A DNA stretch of 64,000 nucleotides from Turritopsis dohrnii. Lineage: Eukaryota > Cnidaria > Hydrozoa > Anthoathecata > Oceaniidae. This document shows positions 1 through 11,216 of the stretch, piece by piece. The notes under the pieces are model-generated. The model was given only the letters and a program-made list of their open reading frames with translations. It was not told the origin of the DNA and made no database searches. Numbering within the stretch: the first letter of the stretch is position 1; each line of letters begins with the position of its first letter. The stretch is taken from NCBI GenBank assembly GCA_027922465.2, contig BQMF02000430.1:124001-188000 (forward strand), read 5' to 3'. A program made the position numbers and the translations under genes.

Positions 1-2452
1 CCAATATATGCAGACATTGTCAAAAAGACAATCAATGCGAACCAGCCATTAAATGCTGTTCCAAAAAACACTAACGCAACAATGATATCTGCTATAGTTG
101 GGAAAATTTGAAACAGTATATAGCTGAAATATAAAATCTTCAAATAGTTATGTTTATAATTTCATTCTACCATAGCATTCATGCTACCAAGATGTACCTC
201 AAGAGATTTTCAATACTTGTCGATCCTCTATCAACCATTCGTATGACTTCACCCGTTTTTCTGTGTAAATGCCATCGTAGAGATAAGTTGTGAAGATGTT
301 CAAACAATTCAGTCTGAACAGATTTACTAGTATACTGCTGAACTTTGATCCAAATGAATGACCTTATATTTGCAATAAGTCCAGATCCTATATATTCAAA
401 CAAAACAGACAACAGTTAGATAGGGATGTGGTGCAACTTACTACCTAGATATAGCAATCAAGAAAGTTACTTACCAATCCCTCCTCCACCTTGCAATAAT
501 GATAAACCCATATATACAAGAATCAGCTTCCATGGACTGCTTTCATTGCTTTTGTTTGTTAAGTAATCAACTAAAAACAGGTTTCCATATCAGGACGTAT
601 GAAAGCATCTCACATGTTGTGTACAAAATAGCTTGAATAAACTTACCGATTTTTTTATTTTGTATTGGAATGAATACGTTTACAACTCTACCACTGACCA
701 ACAGCAAGAAACAAACAAGTACACGAAATCTTAGCCAACTGAAAATAATAACAAATAGACAGAATATTGTGGGACATTGACAACATTAACGACTGCAACA
801 ATTAGAATAAACAGATGTACTTGTTTTTGGGCCATATGAAAGGCCATAATCTCTTTGTTTGTTCCCATAAGTCTTTCAGTGTTGATTTTTGTTCAGTTTT
901 CAAATCTTCCTACAAGATGGAAGTAAAGAAATCAATCATTAAAAAAAACATGGTACCATTATGAACTTATTATCAGTCTTATCAATATGTAAATCAGTAG
1001 CAGCATGATAGATGACGCTGCTTTAAACTATCCCAAGATGTTATGCACCTACTTTTTTCAACTTTTAAAACATTTTTTGAGGAAACATATTCAGGCCATG
1101 ACTGCCATCAACCAACACTGTACAACCAACCCACACGTTTGTTATTTCAACTTATACAAGTTTCTCTTAGTGGAAATCCCGGTTAAGCTTCCATTTCACT
1201 GTTATAGCAAAGAGAGCTGAAAGCTTTTTAATTTCATTGAATAACACGAAAACGAGTTCTGCTGGTACCACTTAAATTTTCATATTCTTTCGTTTGATGA
1301 ACAAATGAATTCGTATAATGAAGGAAATTTTAAAATTAACTTAGCAACGGTAGTCATTCTCCCTAGCAATAGCAAATTTGTGAATTATCACAAATTGTGA
1401 AATATACCTTATCCTTTGTTGTCAATTGAGCATGAAAACTAATATAAGAAGTTGTGTTCTAGTTCATTCTAGTTCATATAAAAGAGTATCTATGTGCGCA
1501 ATTAAAAGGGCGTCTTAACTACTTCTAGGAGTGTTATAGCAAGTCCGGAGAAGACTGTATTATCTGAATTATCATATAAATAATGATAACTGTAAAAAAT
1601 TAAATTCTGTTTTTTTTAACAGCGTCTACAACATTTGAAAAAAATGTGCCATTCTAAAGTATGTTTTTCAAATATCCTGAACAAAATACAACCAAAGATT
1701 ATTAAAGAACTTACTTTCACAACTTTATACAATCCAGGTCCATACAGTCCTAGTATGAACAACAAAAAAGTACCAGACAGTGTAAAGCAAAAGACTACAA
1801 AGTCAACACATTTGATGTTCTTATCATGGTCTTTGAGAAACCAAAACTTGTTTTCCCATGAAACAATCACCAGTAGTTCAAATAATAATGCCAATGTCCA
1901 AAATAACAGCATCAGACAAGAGTGTCGCTTTGCTTTCAAAATGTAATAGCAATGCCTTTCTCCTTTAAGAGTCGTCAAGCCAAGAATCCAGGTGCATGTC
2001 TGAAGTAGTGCACTGACAATATCAACACCAGCAATTACAGAATTATCAACAACCATTTTTGTGATGATATGGATAAGAGGTAAAGTCACAAGAGCACCAT
2101 GTAAAGTCAATTGGCATGCATATAAGAAGGGTAATGGTAACTCAGGAAATGGAAAGTTTTTGAAGCATTTTTTGACTTGTTCATCCTTTTCTTCTAAATT
2201 AACAACTTCCGGTTCATCTTCAATATGATCCCCACTTTGAATCAAACCAGCCTTAGCTGACAAGTGATCTTTTCTGCAATTTCGCCATCGTTTCTTATAT
2301 TTAAATGAAACATAATTCTGATGTAGCATTTTAATGAAAGGTATCAGAAATAATATCAATGGTTTCACTGTATCAAACAGACAAATAGATATGCCATTAT
2401 TTTCCCAAAAGGACCATAAATGTGTACCATTTTTACAATATTTGATCATCAT
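1..2452 (-). CDS. ABCB6: ABCB6-type ABC half-transporter, 5' half, truncated by window edge
   Basis: Exons on the minus strand: 1715-2452, 821-909, 647-738, 475-570, 198-387 and 1-123 (continuing off the window). All junctions are GT-AG and the phases join. Exon 1 (246 codons) carries the extra N-terminal membrane region typical of ABCB6 (LVSWEN-like and LGLYGPGL segments). Later exons carry the core membrane domain, including FIWIKVQQYTSKSV, LSLRWHLHRKTGEV and PTIADIIVALVFF, which align closely with the human ABCB6 order as I recall it. The family moves heme or porphyrin-related substrates in mitochondrial, lysosomal or plasma membranes. The ATP-binding domain lies beyond the left edge. Start chosen: the ATG at 2452, because MMIKYCKNG opens the same short segment seen at ABCB6 N termini. 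ABCB7 and HMT1-type proteins are less likely because of the N-terminal extension. Confidence 0.9.
1213..1373 (-). repeat. Dispersed repeat, copy 1 (inside ABCB6 intron 1)
   Basis: The reverse complement of this stretch matches 5140-5318 over about 170 bp. Shared blocks include ACCGTTGCTAAG, TTCATTTGTTC, AAGAATATGAAAA, AAGTGGTACCAG and TGAAATTAAAAAGC. The two copies lie in opposite orientation. No clear terminal inverted repeat was found, so the class is unknown. Confidence 0.75.
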
Positions 2453-3672
2453 TGTTAATGTTTTTCTAAAAATTTTTAAGAAAATTGAATTACAGGTTTA
2501 ACGCAAAAATTCAATATATATATACTTGGCACTAAGGTAGACTCTCTTGCCACCAATGAACAACATATTTCCCATGAGATTTGATGCCATTTGACCTGAC
2601 AGACAGACAGACAGAAATATTTCAACTAATAAGTTTTAATAGTCTTTCCCTATTGCTTGGGATCATGGTCAGAGACAAACTTACATTATGATCAGTTTTA
2701 GTGACCAATGTAACATTCTGAAAAATCACTGAGAACCAATAGCATGTAAGATCCTGCTGGAGTCCCATTATTATTTTTGAGGTTTAACTTGACAGGTTTT
2801 AGGTTTGAATCTCACAATGACTGTTGGCTACTGAAAACGGTGAAAAGTTTAATAACAACATTCTTGAAGTCATCTTCATTTGTCGCATCATAGGATGTAA
2901 AGAATTCGAGCAATGTTAAGAATTGCTTTGAAAAGGTATCTTGAAGGGAGAACAAATTGCAAGTATATACATTATAGGAAAAACATCTGCATAATCCATT
3001 CAAAATACATGCAAAAAATGTCAATGAGCTCGAATTGTGTGGTTTAGTATATGATAACATTGTGGTTGATAATTTTGAAAAAAACTGATTCGGAAGTACG
3101 AAAAAGGATTCTGGTCGAGTGGTCCTAACAATGATTTTATGTTACGTCATAAAATAAGTTAAATAAATTTCAAACATCATCTTTTTAATTTATATAAGAG
3201 ACAAATTTGAGTAGATTACGCAAAATTTAGGTTATTCGAAGCAGATTCCCACATTGGAGCTTCGAATAGCACCGTCTACTGAAGCGCTTTGTAGTTTGTT
3301 TACAGAGCGACTGCTGTCTGACCGGACACACACGCATTTCGTATTTAGGCCCAACACCTAAATTGTGTTATTCCATGCCAAGTGATGATTTTGTGCCATG
3401 TGTTAGAGCCGTTTACACCCCACAACAATGGCGCGCAGTACATTGCACAGTATCTTTTTGGAGAGAGTCTTCACAAAAAAAACAACAAAGACAATTATCA
3501 AAAATAAGAGAGTATTATTATTCATAATCTCAATCAGACGATTTGATTACTCTTACTTTTCTTGTAATATGAGCGCACACATACATACATTGCGCACATA
3601 CGAGATAGGAGTGAGAACCAAGCTTTACGATATACATGGAATTATCTCGCGGAGCATATGCACGGTTACTTA
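2453..3672. other. Upstream region of ABCB6, no gene seen
   Basis: No convincing coding exon or repeat was recognised. It should contain the ABCB6 promoter, because the gene starts at 2452 and runs left. Short open frames here have no family resemblance and stop quickly. Confidence 0.5.
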
Positions 3673-3826
3673 TTAACCCCTTAGAATATTTTCACCCCCC
3701 GTGGTTTAGGCTTATGACTAAACCTAACCCTAACCCTAACCCTGACCCTAACCCTAACAATAACAAAGAAAAACTAACAAGTCATAAGCGTAAACCACGG
3801 GGGGTGAAAATATTCTAAGGGGTTAA
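3673..3826. mobile_element. MITE with TTAA ends and a telomere-motif core
   Basis: Inverted arms at 3673-3719 and 3780-3826 are 47 bp each with a single mismatch. They begin TTAACCCCTTAGAATA and end with its complement. The TTAA on both outer edges fits a TTAA target duplication followed by CCC-type termini, as in piggyBac-like elements. The 60-bp loop is mostly CCTAAC units, the metazoan telomere motif. No coding capacity. Confidence 0.8.
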
Positions 3827-3920
3827 TATTTTCTACCACAGATCACAAGAAGAAATTGAAGAAATGTATTCTATGTATGATGATTATCAATATTTATCGG
3901 TTGTTTAGTGGATGAAATTT

Positions 3921-3945
3921 TAATATATATATATATATATATATA
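3921..3945. repeat. TA microsatellite
   Basis: Uninterrupted alternating TA dinucleotides, about 12 copies. Confidence 0.9.
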
Positions 3946-4007
3946 GGTAGACCTTTTGAATGGTGGAGCTGGGTATACATATTATGTATACTTATTAAGT
4001 ATAGATA

Positions 4008-4209
4008 AAAATAAAGATGCAGCCCTTTTTATTATCAACTTTTTAAATTATTTTATTATTTATTGTTTTATGTGCTTGGCCACACTCAATCAATTGCTAT
4101 TGTATCTGTTTTCCAGGGGAGGAGGGCTCACGGCTTAGGTTGGAGGTGTCAAAATACTCCTGTGTATACATAGGGATACATAAAATAAAGATGCAGCCCT
4201 TTTTTTATT
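4008..4209. mobile_element. Retroposed fragment flanked by about 26-bp direct repeats
   Basis: The sequence AAAATAAAGATGCAGCCC followed by a T run occurs at 4008-4033 and again at 4182-4209. This is the pattern of a long target-site duplication. The enclosed segment, for example GGCTTAGGTTGGAGG, matches the body of the retroposon at 36955-37260, so it is a truncated copy of that family. Confidence 0.65.
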
Positions 4210-4221
4210 ACTAATACACAT

Positions 4222-4525
4222 AGGGTGTATAGCTCACTTGGTAAGACGGTTGACTTGTAATACAAGGGTGACAGTTGGTAGTGGTTCGAATCCTGGCACT
4301 GTAGAATGCTAATGTGATATGAAAAAGTAACATATGCAACGAAAGGTATAATGAGATATATAAAAAAATATAAAAAAAAGAAACACAATCACCTATCAGT
4401 CTAGTATGTGCAAGTTCTCTGCCTTAAAAATCTGAGGTATACATTCCTGGTGGAGGCCCACATCAGTGAATAACACTGCCAGTTCCCCCCGGCCTCGTTA
4501 AAATAAATTCAAAAAAAAAAAAAAA
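4222..4525 (+). mobile_element. tRNA-derived SINE with poly-A tail
   Basis: The 5' part resembles a tRNA: an A-box-like TAGCTCACTTGG, an anticodon-arm-like stretch and a perfect B box GGTTCGAATCC near 4283. An unrelated body follows, ending in a run of A at 4511-4525. The cloverleaf contains an insertion and no plausible aminoacyl stem closes, so this is a SINE and not a tRNA gene. Confidence 0.7.
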
Positions 4526-5139
4526 CTTTTTAAAATATTTGACACTGAATGACGCTGAATGACACAAACTCAAACATACATTAATAACGCATGCATGGTG
4601 GCTTGACTTTTAGAACTTAAAAACCTTAAAAGTATTTCTGCTTCTTCTCATGTTTTCTATCCATGAAGTAAATTTATATATATTGGGGAAATGTACTGGA
4701 AAAACTTGAACAACCAGAAAAAACTAGAGGCACCTCAGAAAATATATGGAATTCACATGTTCAATTTCAGAAATATTTTTTAAAAGCTATTAACTACTTC
4801 ATTTCATTTCCCTATGAAATTTCTTCCTGGGCTACTACACGATACATAATCATTTCTTGGGAATTACAATTCAAAATTTTACTTTTTTCAATATCAATCT
4901 CGATGAAAAAATTGCCAGGCGTGCAGTAAATCACACACACAAAAGGGTTATTTCCAAGTTTAGGCGTGTAACTCCCAGTCTTGTCATTATGAAGCACATG
5001 ATCACACTAAAGCTCGTTATGATGCTCCTTGAGTTAGTTAAGACACACTTTTAATCGCACACATAGATACGTAAAAACATGCTTAATGTTTGTGCTCAAT
5101 TGACAACAAATTATATTTAGGTATTATACTTAAGTGATT

Positions 5140-5318
5140 ATTAGCTGTTGCTACGGTGAACCACCACCGTTGCTAAGGTAATTTTGAAATTTTCTTCATT
5201 ATATAAATTCATTTGTTCACCTCATCAAAGAATATGAAAACATAAGTGGTACCAGTAGGATTTGTTTTTGTGTTATTAAATGAAATTAAAAAGCATTTTA
5301 GTTTCCAGCTCCCTTTAA
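5140..5318 (+). repeat. Dispersed repeat, copy 2
   Basis: Partner of 1213-1373 in opposite orientation, with about 170 bp of clear similarity. Unclassified. Confidence 0.75.
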
Positions 5319-7228
5319 GTTATGACTTACCTTGACCAATGTCTACTCACATGTAGACGAGACATTCCCGATTGAAAATGTTTCTGATTGTCGTCAGCGA
5401 TTTTTGCCAGAGTAGACTTGCACAATATGAAGAAGTGAAGAAAATTTGAGTGCTGTGCTTTATGTGGACACTATCTTGCAAAGGGTTGGTATGTTGAGTC
5501 AACATAGAGCAAATTCTTCAATCTTCCATTCTATTAAGGCCTTCCAAATGAAGATGCTTACAAAATTGTTTAAGATATGACAAAAAATTTATTCAATCCA
5601 AAAAAATTTATTTTTGCACATGCAAGTTATGTGATTTAGACATGCTATTTATATGATAAAATCGGGCATGTGTCTGTGCGATCACACGCCATAAAATGAC
5701 AAGACTGCATATTCAACTCAAATTTTATACATCAACGAAAATGTGATTCTTCACCATTTAACATTCAGAAACAATTTTTTGTAGAAATAGATAGATAAAT
5801 TGTCTTTAAATGGGAAAGGAATGGCTAAATACCCTTTTTATCCCAAGTTATAATACATCAGTATTATTGAAATTTATGGAAATCACTTAATGAGATTCTT
5901 TACTTTTTAAGTGAAATAAAGCCTGGAATACATTATCCATTTATGATGTGATGAAAAAAAACTGATCCAACACAGGTGTTTAATCACAGTACTTATCCAA
6001 CAAATGTAACTAACTACTTTGAAAAAAAACGTTCTTTTTAAAATGAGTTCAGAAGAAAAAGTTGTTGTAGCTGTTGTTGCATTATGTATGTCTTGCTTCA
6101 AAAAAAAGGAAAAAACATGAAAAAGTTGAACAGTCAATTTGAGTCAAACCTTGGTTATCTAGACACAACAAGTTAGGACTGGATAATACACCTTTGAAAG
6201 AATTTCTGAATGGAAAGAGATGGATACAAACAGTTTTTGAGAATGCCCCCTGAAAGTTTTGAGAACTTTTTAGTAATTTATCTCTTATTTCTTGTGTCTT
6301 GATACAAAGTAGAAGAAATGTTCCATAAACCAACTTCCTTATTTCCACAAATTAATGAATTCTTCCATGCTTTCATTTTGTTTCTGCTTTGATAGCATGT
6401 TTCTAAATTCGTAAAATATTCAAAAAAGAAATAAACTTTGTGTTCCTAGTTTTGCCCCACTATATTTCTCTTTAATTTGCTATGTTTATTGTGTGACGTC
6501 ACATGTTCACTTGCTCTTTTATTTAAAACTATAGAGAAAAAGAGATGGATGAAAGTTGAACAACTCCAACTTTTTCAGACACTTTCCATTTAAGCGGAAA
6601 CACATGAAAATCTATTAGTTCTTAATGTATACATTATAAAAATTTTGGCTGATCCATTTAGACTGACCTAAATGTATTCAAGGCTTAATGAAGGGCTGTT
6701 GATACTATTGAATCAGTTTTTATGGTTTTGTTTTTTGGTTCTTTGAATCATTAACTCCTTGTGAACCTGTATTAAACTTCCCTGACTTATTTTTATCATT
6801 TAAATTTCAACGTTATTGTTCTGTCCCTCTTCAAGTTACTTATTAGTGCTCAGCAATTTGAAGTGGCAAATTGGCTCAGCATTTCAACATTGTCACCAAA
6901 ATGAAGACTTTGGGCTTGTGTTACATTTTATATTTGTTTTATAGCTTTCTTTCCTCAAAAACTTGATATTTTTCATTGTCAGTAAATTTTGGTTGACTTT
7001 AAGTATCATTTTTGCAAAAAATGTTTGTTCAGACTTAGGTACCTCAAAATGTACACAAAAGGTTCACTCATAGTAGGTTACTTTAGAGTGTTTTGGGCGT
7101 TATTAAACTTTCGATTAGTCTTTTTGTGTGGTCTTAAGAAAATATTTTAAGCCATAGCATTATATCGAAGCATGGCTAAAGATTGTAATAATTACATTAT
7201 TATTATAATAACAAAGATATTACCTTTA
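5319..7228. other. Intergenic, nothing recognised
   Basis: AT-rich sequence with only short chance open frames. No repeat partner elsewhere in the window was noticed. Confidence 0.5.
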
Positions 7229-7525
7229 GGGAAGAAATTTTCGCGGATCTCGCGAAACTAAATTCACGAAATCGTTGATTTTAGGTATTGGGTATATGTT
7301 TAGTCTCTTTTAAAATAGTACACTAGGGGAGTAAATTTAAATTGTACACCAAAAAGTCAAGTTTCAGCGTCTCAACTCGTTAATTATTCATGACCGAGTT
7401 GATTTTTTGGCGTACAATTTAAATTTGAAGCCTTAAAACACCCCCTTATTTAACTTTTAATTAAATTCCGCGAAAAAAATTGTTATGATCAACCGCGAAA
7501 TTAAATTCCCGTGAAAACTTCTTCC
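7229..7525. mobile_element. MITE with TTCGCGAA-rich inverted ends, copy 1
   Basis: Left end GGAAGAAATTTTCGCGG and right end CCGTGAAAACTTCTTCC are imperfect inverted repeats. Inside are further CGCGAA/AAATTC motifs and a second hairpin at 7333-7426 (AAATTTAAATTGTAC and its complement). The same family is at 20991-21177, and a relative is at 50210-50363. Confidence 0.65.
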
Positions 7526-7712
7526 TTTTCGTATTCAGATATTGGGAAAAAGTGTTTTATCACACAAAAATTACAGAAATACCATCTTTTTTCTTGTGAG
7601 GAACATCCAGAATTGATTGAGTTAATTGAAGTCATCTTTTTAAGTAACAATGCAAGTATTTCTCTTGGTTTGATAAAGTTCAGTCTGTGTCTTTTTTAAG
7701 GTGATAGCTAAA

Positions 7713-8122
7713 ATGCCTGTACTTTGTGAAAGAGAAAAAATGACAAAAGAACAGCTTCTTGCTATGAAGCCATATATTCTGGCTTGGAGAAAGAAAGAGC
7801 AAGCCACAGAGCTCGAAACTTTGCATCAAATCCACGAAAAGGAAGAAATGCTCAAATATGAAGATAAGGCGAAACTAGAACGTGAAAGTAAATTGAAGGT
7901 TTGGACAACTAGACAGTTGTGGTTTTTGTTGTTTTCGGAGAGTTTTGAGAATTCTCCTATTTAATTCCTTATTTTGATGAATTTTAGAAAGATGAAGAAG
8001 AATTGGCGGAAGTTCTTAAAAAGTTAGAAGATTGTGAAAAGCGCTTGGAAATCCTACAAAATGAGAAACACAAAATGTTCACAGAGTTCAAGAGTGTTCT
8101 TTCCAAGCAACAACAAAAGTGA
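7713..8122 (+). CDS. GPS2: GPS2-like protein (NCoR/SMRT corepressor subunit), short form
   Basis: Two exons, 7713-7898 and 7988-8122, phase 0 junction (AAG/GTTTGG donor, TTTTAG acceptor), 106 residues. The start MPVLCEREKMT matches the GPS2 opening MPALLERPKLS. The charged helix that follows and the exon 2 block EKRLEILQNEKHKMF match the GPS2 coiled coil (LLALQEEKHQLF). In GPS2 this N-terminal region binds NCoR/SMRT and TBL1 in the HDAC3 corepressor complex in the nucleus. The family is normally about three times longer. Here a TGA at 8120 ends the frame just after the coiled coil. A good donor (GAA/GTAAGG) sits a few bases past the stop, so downstream exons may have been cut off by a mutation, or this may be a short isoform or duplicate. 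Confidence 0.7.
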
Positions 8123-8606
8123 TGAAGTAAGGTTTTTGAAATTTCTTCGTCGGATAAAAGCTGTTACGAAATTACCTTTTGAATTTAAATTCGGAAACTT
8201 ATTATTTTTGTTATTTCAGAGTTATGTTCATATTTTGTGGGAGAAGTGGCAACATGTTGAACGATTTGCACTCGAAACACTCGAAAGATTGATCGGTTTA
8301 TTATATCTCAAGAATATACCTCTTTGTTTTGAGCATTCAGATAACAAAGCTCTGTGGTGTAGAAAGAGACAAATCAGATTTCATTACTAGAAAGTGTTGA
8401 CGACATTCAGGATGAACATTAAGAGAAAATTTATTTATTTGTACATATTACATTTATTTCAAAAAACTTCATTACTTGTAAAAATGTACATGAATCAATG
8501 GCACATATTTCATCTAACAATTTTTAGCTTTAAAACCTCGTGGTGTAATCCTGGAAAAATTTGTTTGGTTTATTGAGTTTGAAAACAACATTGAGTTTCA
8601 CCAAAT
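8123..8606. other. Region 3' of the GPS2-like gene
   Basis: No clear coding exon. An acceptor-like TTATTTTCAG at 8211-8220 could belong to 3' untranslated or lost GPS2 exons. The translations do not resemble the rest of GPS2. Confidence 0.35.
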
Positions 8607-9051
8607 ACCTTATTACATGAAATGTGTAAAGCAAGTAATTAACGGTCAAAAAATTAACGAGATCAGAAATTAAAGCGAATCGTCATCAAGATTTAAAAAT
8701 ATGCGTTAATTGACGCGATGACCAATATGATGACAGAGATTACGAAGTGGATACTGACTTTGAGACAGAAAAGGTGGCAAGAGAAAATACAGAAATGTCT
8801 TAATGTTTTTTTATACTTTTTACGTAGGAATGATAAAAAAGTGAGACCAATCAACTGTTATTTTTTCCATGAGCTTACAGAGTATCCAGGGAAAGCTGGA
8901 ACACTGGAAATAATTTTCATAGAAAATTAAGGTTTGATGAAATTAACGTAGGAGAAAATTACGCCATACATTAATTAACGGTACATTAATAAACACGAAA
9001 TTTTCAAATTCGCGTTAATTACTTGCTTTACACATTTCATGTAATAAGGTA
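8607..9051. mobile_element. MITE, about 445 bp, with 37-bp inverted ends and TA target
   Basis: ACCTTATTACATGAAATGTG at 8607 is answered by its complement ending at 9051. The arms extend to the GTAATTAACG motif. A TA flanks each end, as for Tc1/mariner-type elements. The interior has repeated ATTAACG motifs and no transposase. Confidence 0.8.
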
Positions 9052-9132
9052 GTTGCCCCCGCAGCGAGCGTAAGCGAGCGAGGAGGCATAGTAGTTTCAC
9101 GAGATAGGCGAATGTCAGTTTCCGATTTTGTT

Positions 9133-9134
9133 CT

Positions 9135-9163
<29 letters not shown>
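9133..9163. repeat. ATC trinucleotide microsatellite
   Basis: About ten consecutive TCA/ATC units. Confidence 0.9.
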
Positions 9164-9165
<2 letters not shown>

Positions 9166-10199
9166 CCAACTTTCGTGTTGACGTTACACGGTGGAATACA
9201 ATTGTTAGCTGACTTTGTTTTTTTCCCGTTTCAAAGCATGGTACTGTAAGTGGGAGACAGAATGTTTTTCTCTTTCCTAATTTATTATTATATTATACTA
9301 TGTTATTTAGGAAGATCGTATGCTAAAATTGCTTAGACATTTTTCGTGTTACTTTTGTGTTGTTTTAGTGAAATGAACGAAGAGGATTTTGAAGCACAGC
9401 TTGATATCCGAAATTTTGTCAACCATACATTTTATTTTTGTATATATTTTAACTCTAAATTTTTCTTTCAATAATTTTGTTTAATGCACTGATTTTTGGC
9501 GGATCTTGCCTTCAAAAGATTTTAGTTGGATTTCTGTGTATACAAGAAAGCCATATTACAAATTGTCGTTCTTCGTGTTTTTTTTCTTTGACTGTCTTCC
9601 AAACCTAGTGTGATCACGATCAATAAAACCTATATATTTTTTTCTTGTTTTTTTTATGTAAACTTTGGCTATTTTTTGTTTTAAATCAAAGTTTGAAACG
9701 TATGGATTTTTCGTTTTAATTTTTTTTTTTAAAAGTTTTTTTTTGGCTCTTACAGAATGTTTTTAACAAATCTTATTTTAATTATAAAAATTATAAAATA
9801 TGTATCCATGGTTTCAATTCACACATTTCTCTTGTTTGTAGCAAATACTTTCTAATATTACTTGTTAAGCCTTATTTACACTTTTTGAAAGGTATATTAG
9901 CATCAGTGTAACTTAGACCTAAGAGATAACAAAAAGTAACAAAGTTTTGTGCATACTTTCATCTGTTTAAGTGTAGATCTATTTGGTTTGCATATTGCAA
10001 ATTGGTTTTGAAATGCCAAAAACTGATTTTGTCGAAATACTTAAGCATATTTGCCTCATATCAGGTCCCAAATGAACCCAAACATTTTTTTTTCGGCCAA
10101 AAACTTGTTTTCGTTTCCGCTGTTAATGTATAGCTTGCTGTCTGTATAAATGAGAATGCTTGAGCGCGGGGGCATTTTTAGCTAAAGCTACATGCTAGT
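9164..10199. other. Intergenic with a shared AT-rich repeat at 9640-9745
   Basis: The stretch 9640-9745 (TTTTATGTAAACTTTGGCTA, then GGATTTTTCG and a T run) resembles 22385-22510 next to the Penelope fragment, so it is probably a relic of the same element. A possible small exon near 9375 is too short to support. Confidence 0.5.
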
Positions 10200-10737
10200 T
10201 TAATGATTTGCAATAGTTAGGTTAGTAGTTGTCTGGCGTCTTTTCGAAATTTGTATGTCTTCTAGACCATTAATTACTGCCAGGGAATTAATTATTTGCC
10301 AGGAAATTTGCCGTTGCTGTTTTAAATAAGGTAGTGTTATTGCCATGTTTTTGAAATTGCCAGACTCACACATGGAAGCAAAGGTACGTAAATCGGCGGA
10401 GAGCTTGTTGTGGGTTAGAGATATCACGTTAGTAGTCAAGAAAAGGCTGTCAATTGGAAAAGAACAATATAATATTGTAAGCAGAAAAAAAGTTCAATTT
10501 AAGCGAACTGTTGAATATATTTGTTATTCTTCAACAGCACCTTCAAGCTCCTCGGATTTCTTTACCACTAAATGCACTGACGACAGTATAACATCCTGTA
10601 AATGCATGGAAGGCTAACAGTGACTGTAAAAGTAGATCGATGTTGATATTTTGCACGTCATAACGCAGAATTAATGATTCTTTCACCTTTTCAATCGATA
10701 GGATGTGAGTCTTGTTTTTAGCTACCTGGAAGGCCAC
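10200..10737 (-). pseudogene. Relic of a transposon-like ORF with the FHAFTGC motif
   Basis: The minus-strand frame 10543-10737 contains LLAFHAFTGCYTVVSAFSGK. From memory this resembles the HAxTGCDxxSAF..GK motif that recurs in invertebrate repeat-encoded proteins. A normal copy would have D after the C and KGK after SAF. Here these are altered, and a stop follows at once. A second degenerate frame at 10200-10439 may continue it. No start, end or target repeat is visible, so this is a fragment. Confidence 0.5.
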
Positions 10738-11058
10738 TCGATTCTTCGATGGCGATCAAAAGAACATCACATCAAACATCTACTGTGCGTGTCGATCCAG
10801 AACTTCTTTCCAATCCTCTGTAAACTTGTTGTGGCTAAGACCAGTATACTTATAACCATTCGAACCATACACCAAATATACATGTTATTTTATAAGCATA
10901 ACGTTTATAAGCATACCCAGTCTCAGTTTTGTCAAAAAGATAGGCATATACTAAGCATATTCACGAGCCTGTGTTGTTCCTGCGCTAAGCATATAAGCTA
11001 ATGTGGCAGCCTATACAAATGTCATTTCTCTCTCTTCCCATTCCTAAAATAAGTAAAA

Positions 11059-11216
11059 TACAGTGTGTCCCAGAGAATTTCGGTCTGAGATATATATTTT
11101 TAAAATCTATGAATAAAATGCTGTCGAATGATGTAAAAATCTCTCAAATCTGATATATGTGTGAAAAGTTATAGCTTGTTAAAATCTCAGACCGAAATTC
11201 TCTGGGACACACTGTA
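11059..11216. mobile_element. MITE, 158 bp, perfect 33-bp inverted ends
   Basis: TACAGTGTGTCCCAGAGAAT at the left is perfectly complementary to the right end over 33 bp. TA borders and a CAGTGTGTCCC terminus are typical of mariner-type nonautonomous elements. Related in its first bases to the larger element at 35737-36351. Confidence 0.9.

Noticed and set aside
4222..4310. Functional tRNA gene
   Set aside because: Perfect B box but the cloverleaf has an insertion, no acceptor stem closes, and a body with poly-A tail follows: a SINE.
6082..6348. 88-codon minus-strand frame
   Set aside because: Low-complexity composition and no neighbouring exons.
9375..9430. Small exon MNEEDFEAQLDIR
   Set aside because: Too short, no partner exon, no family resemblance.
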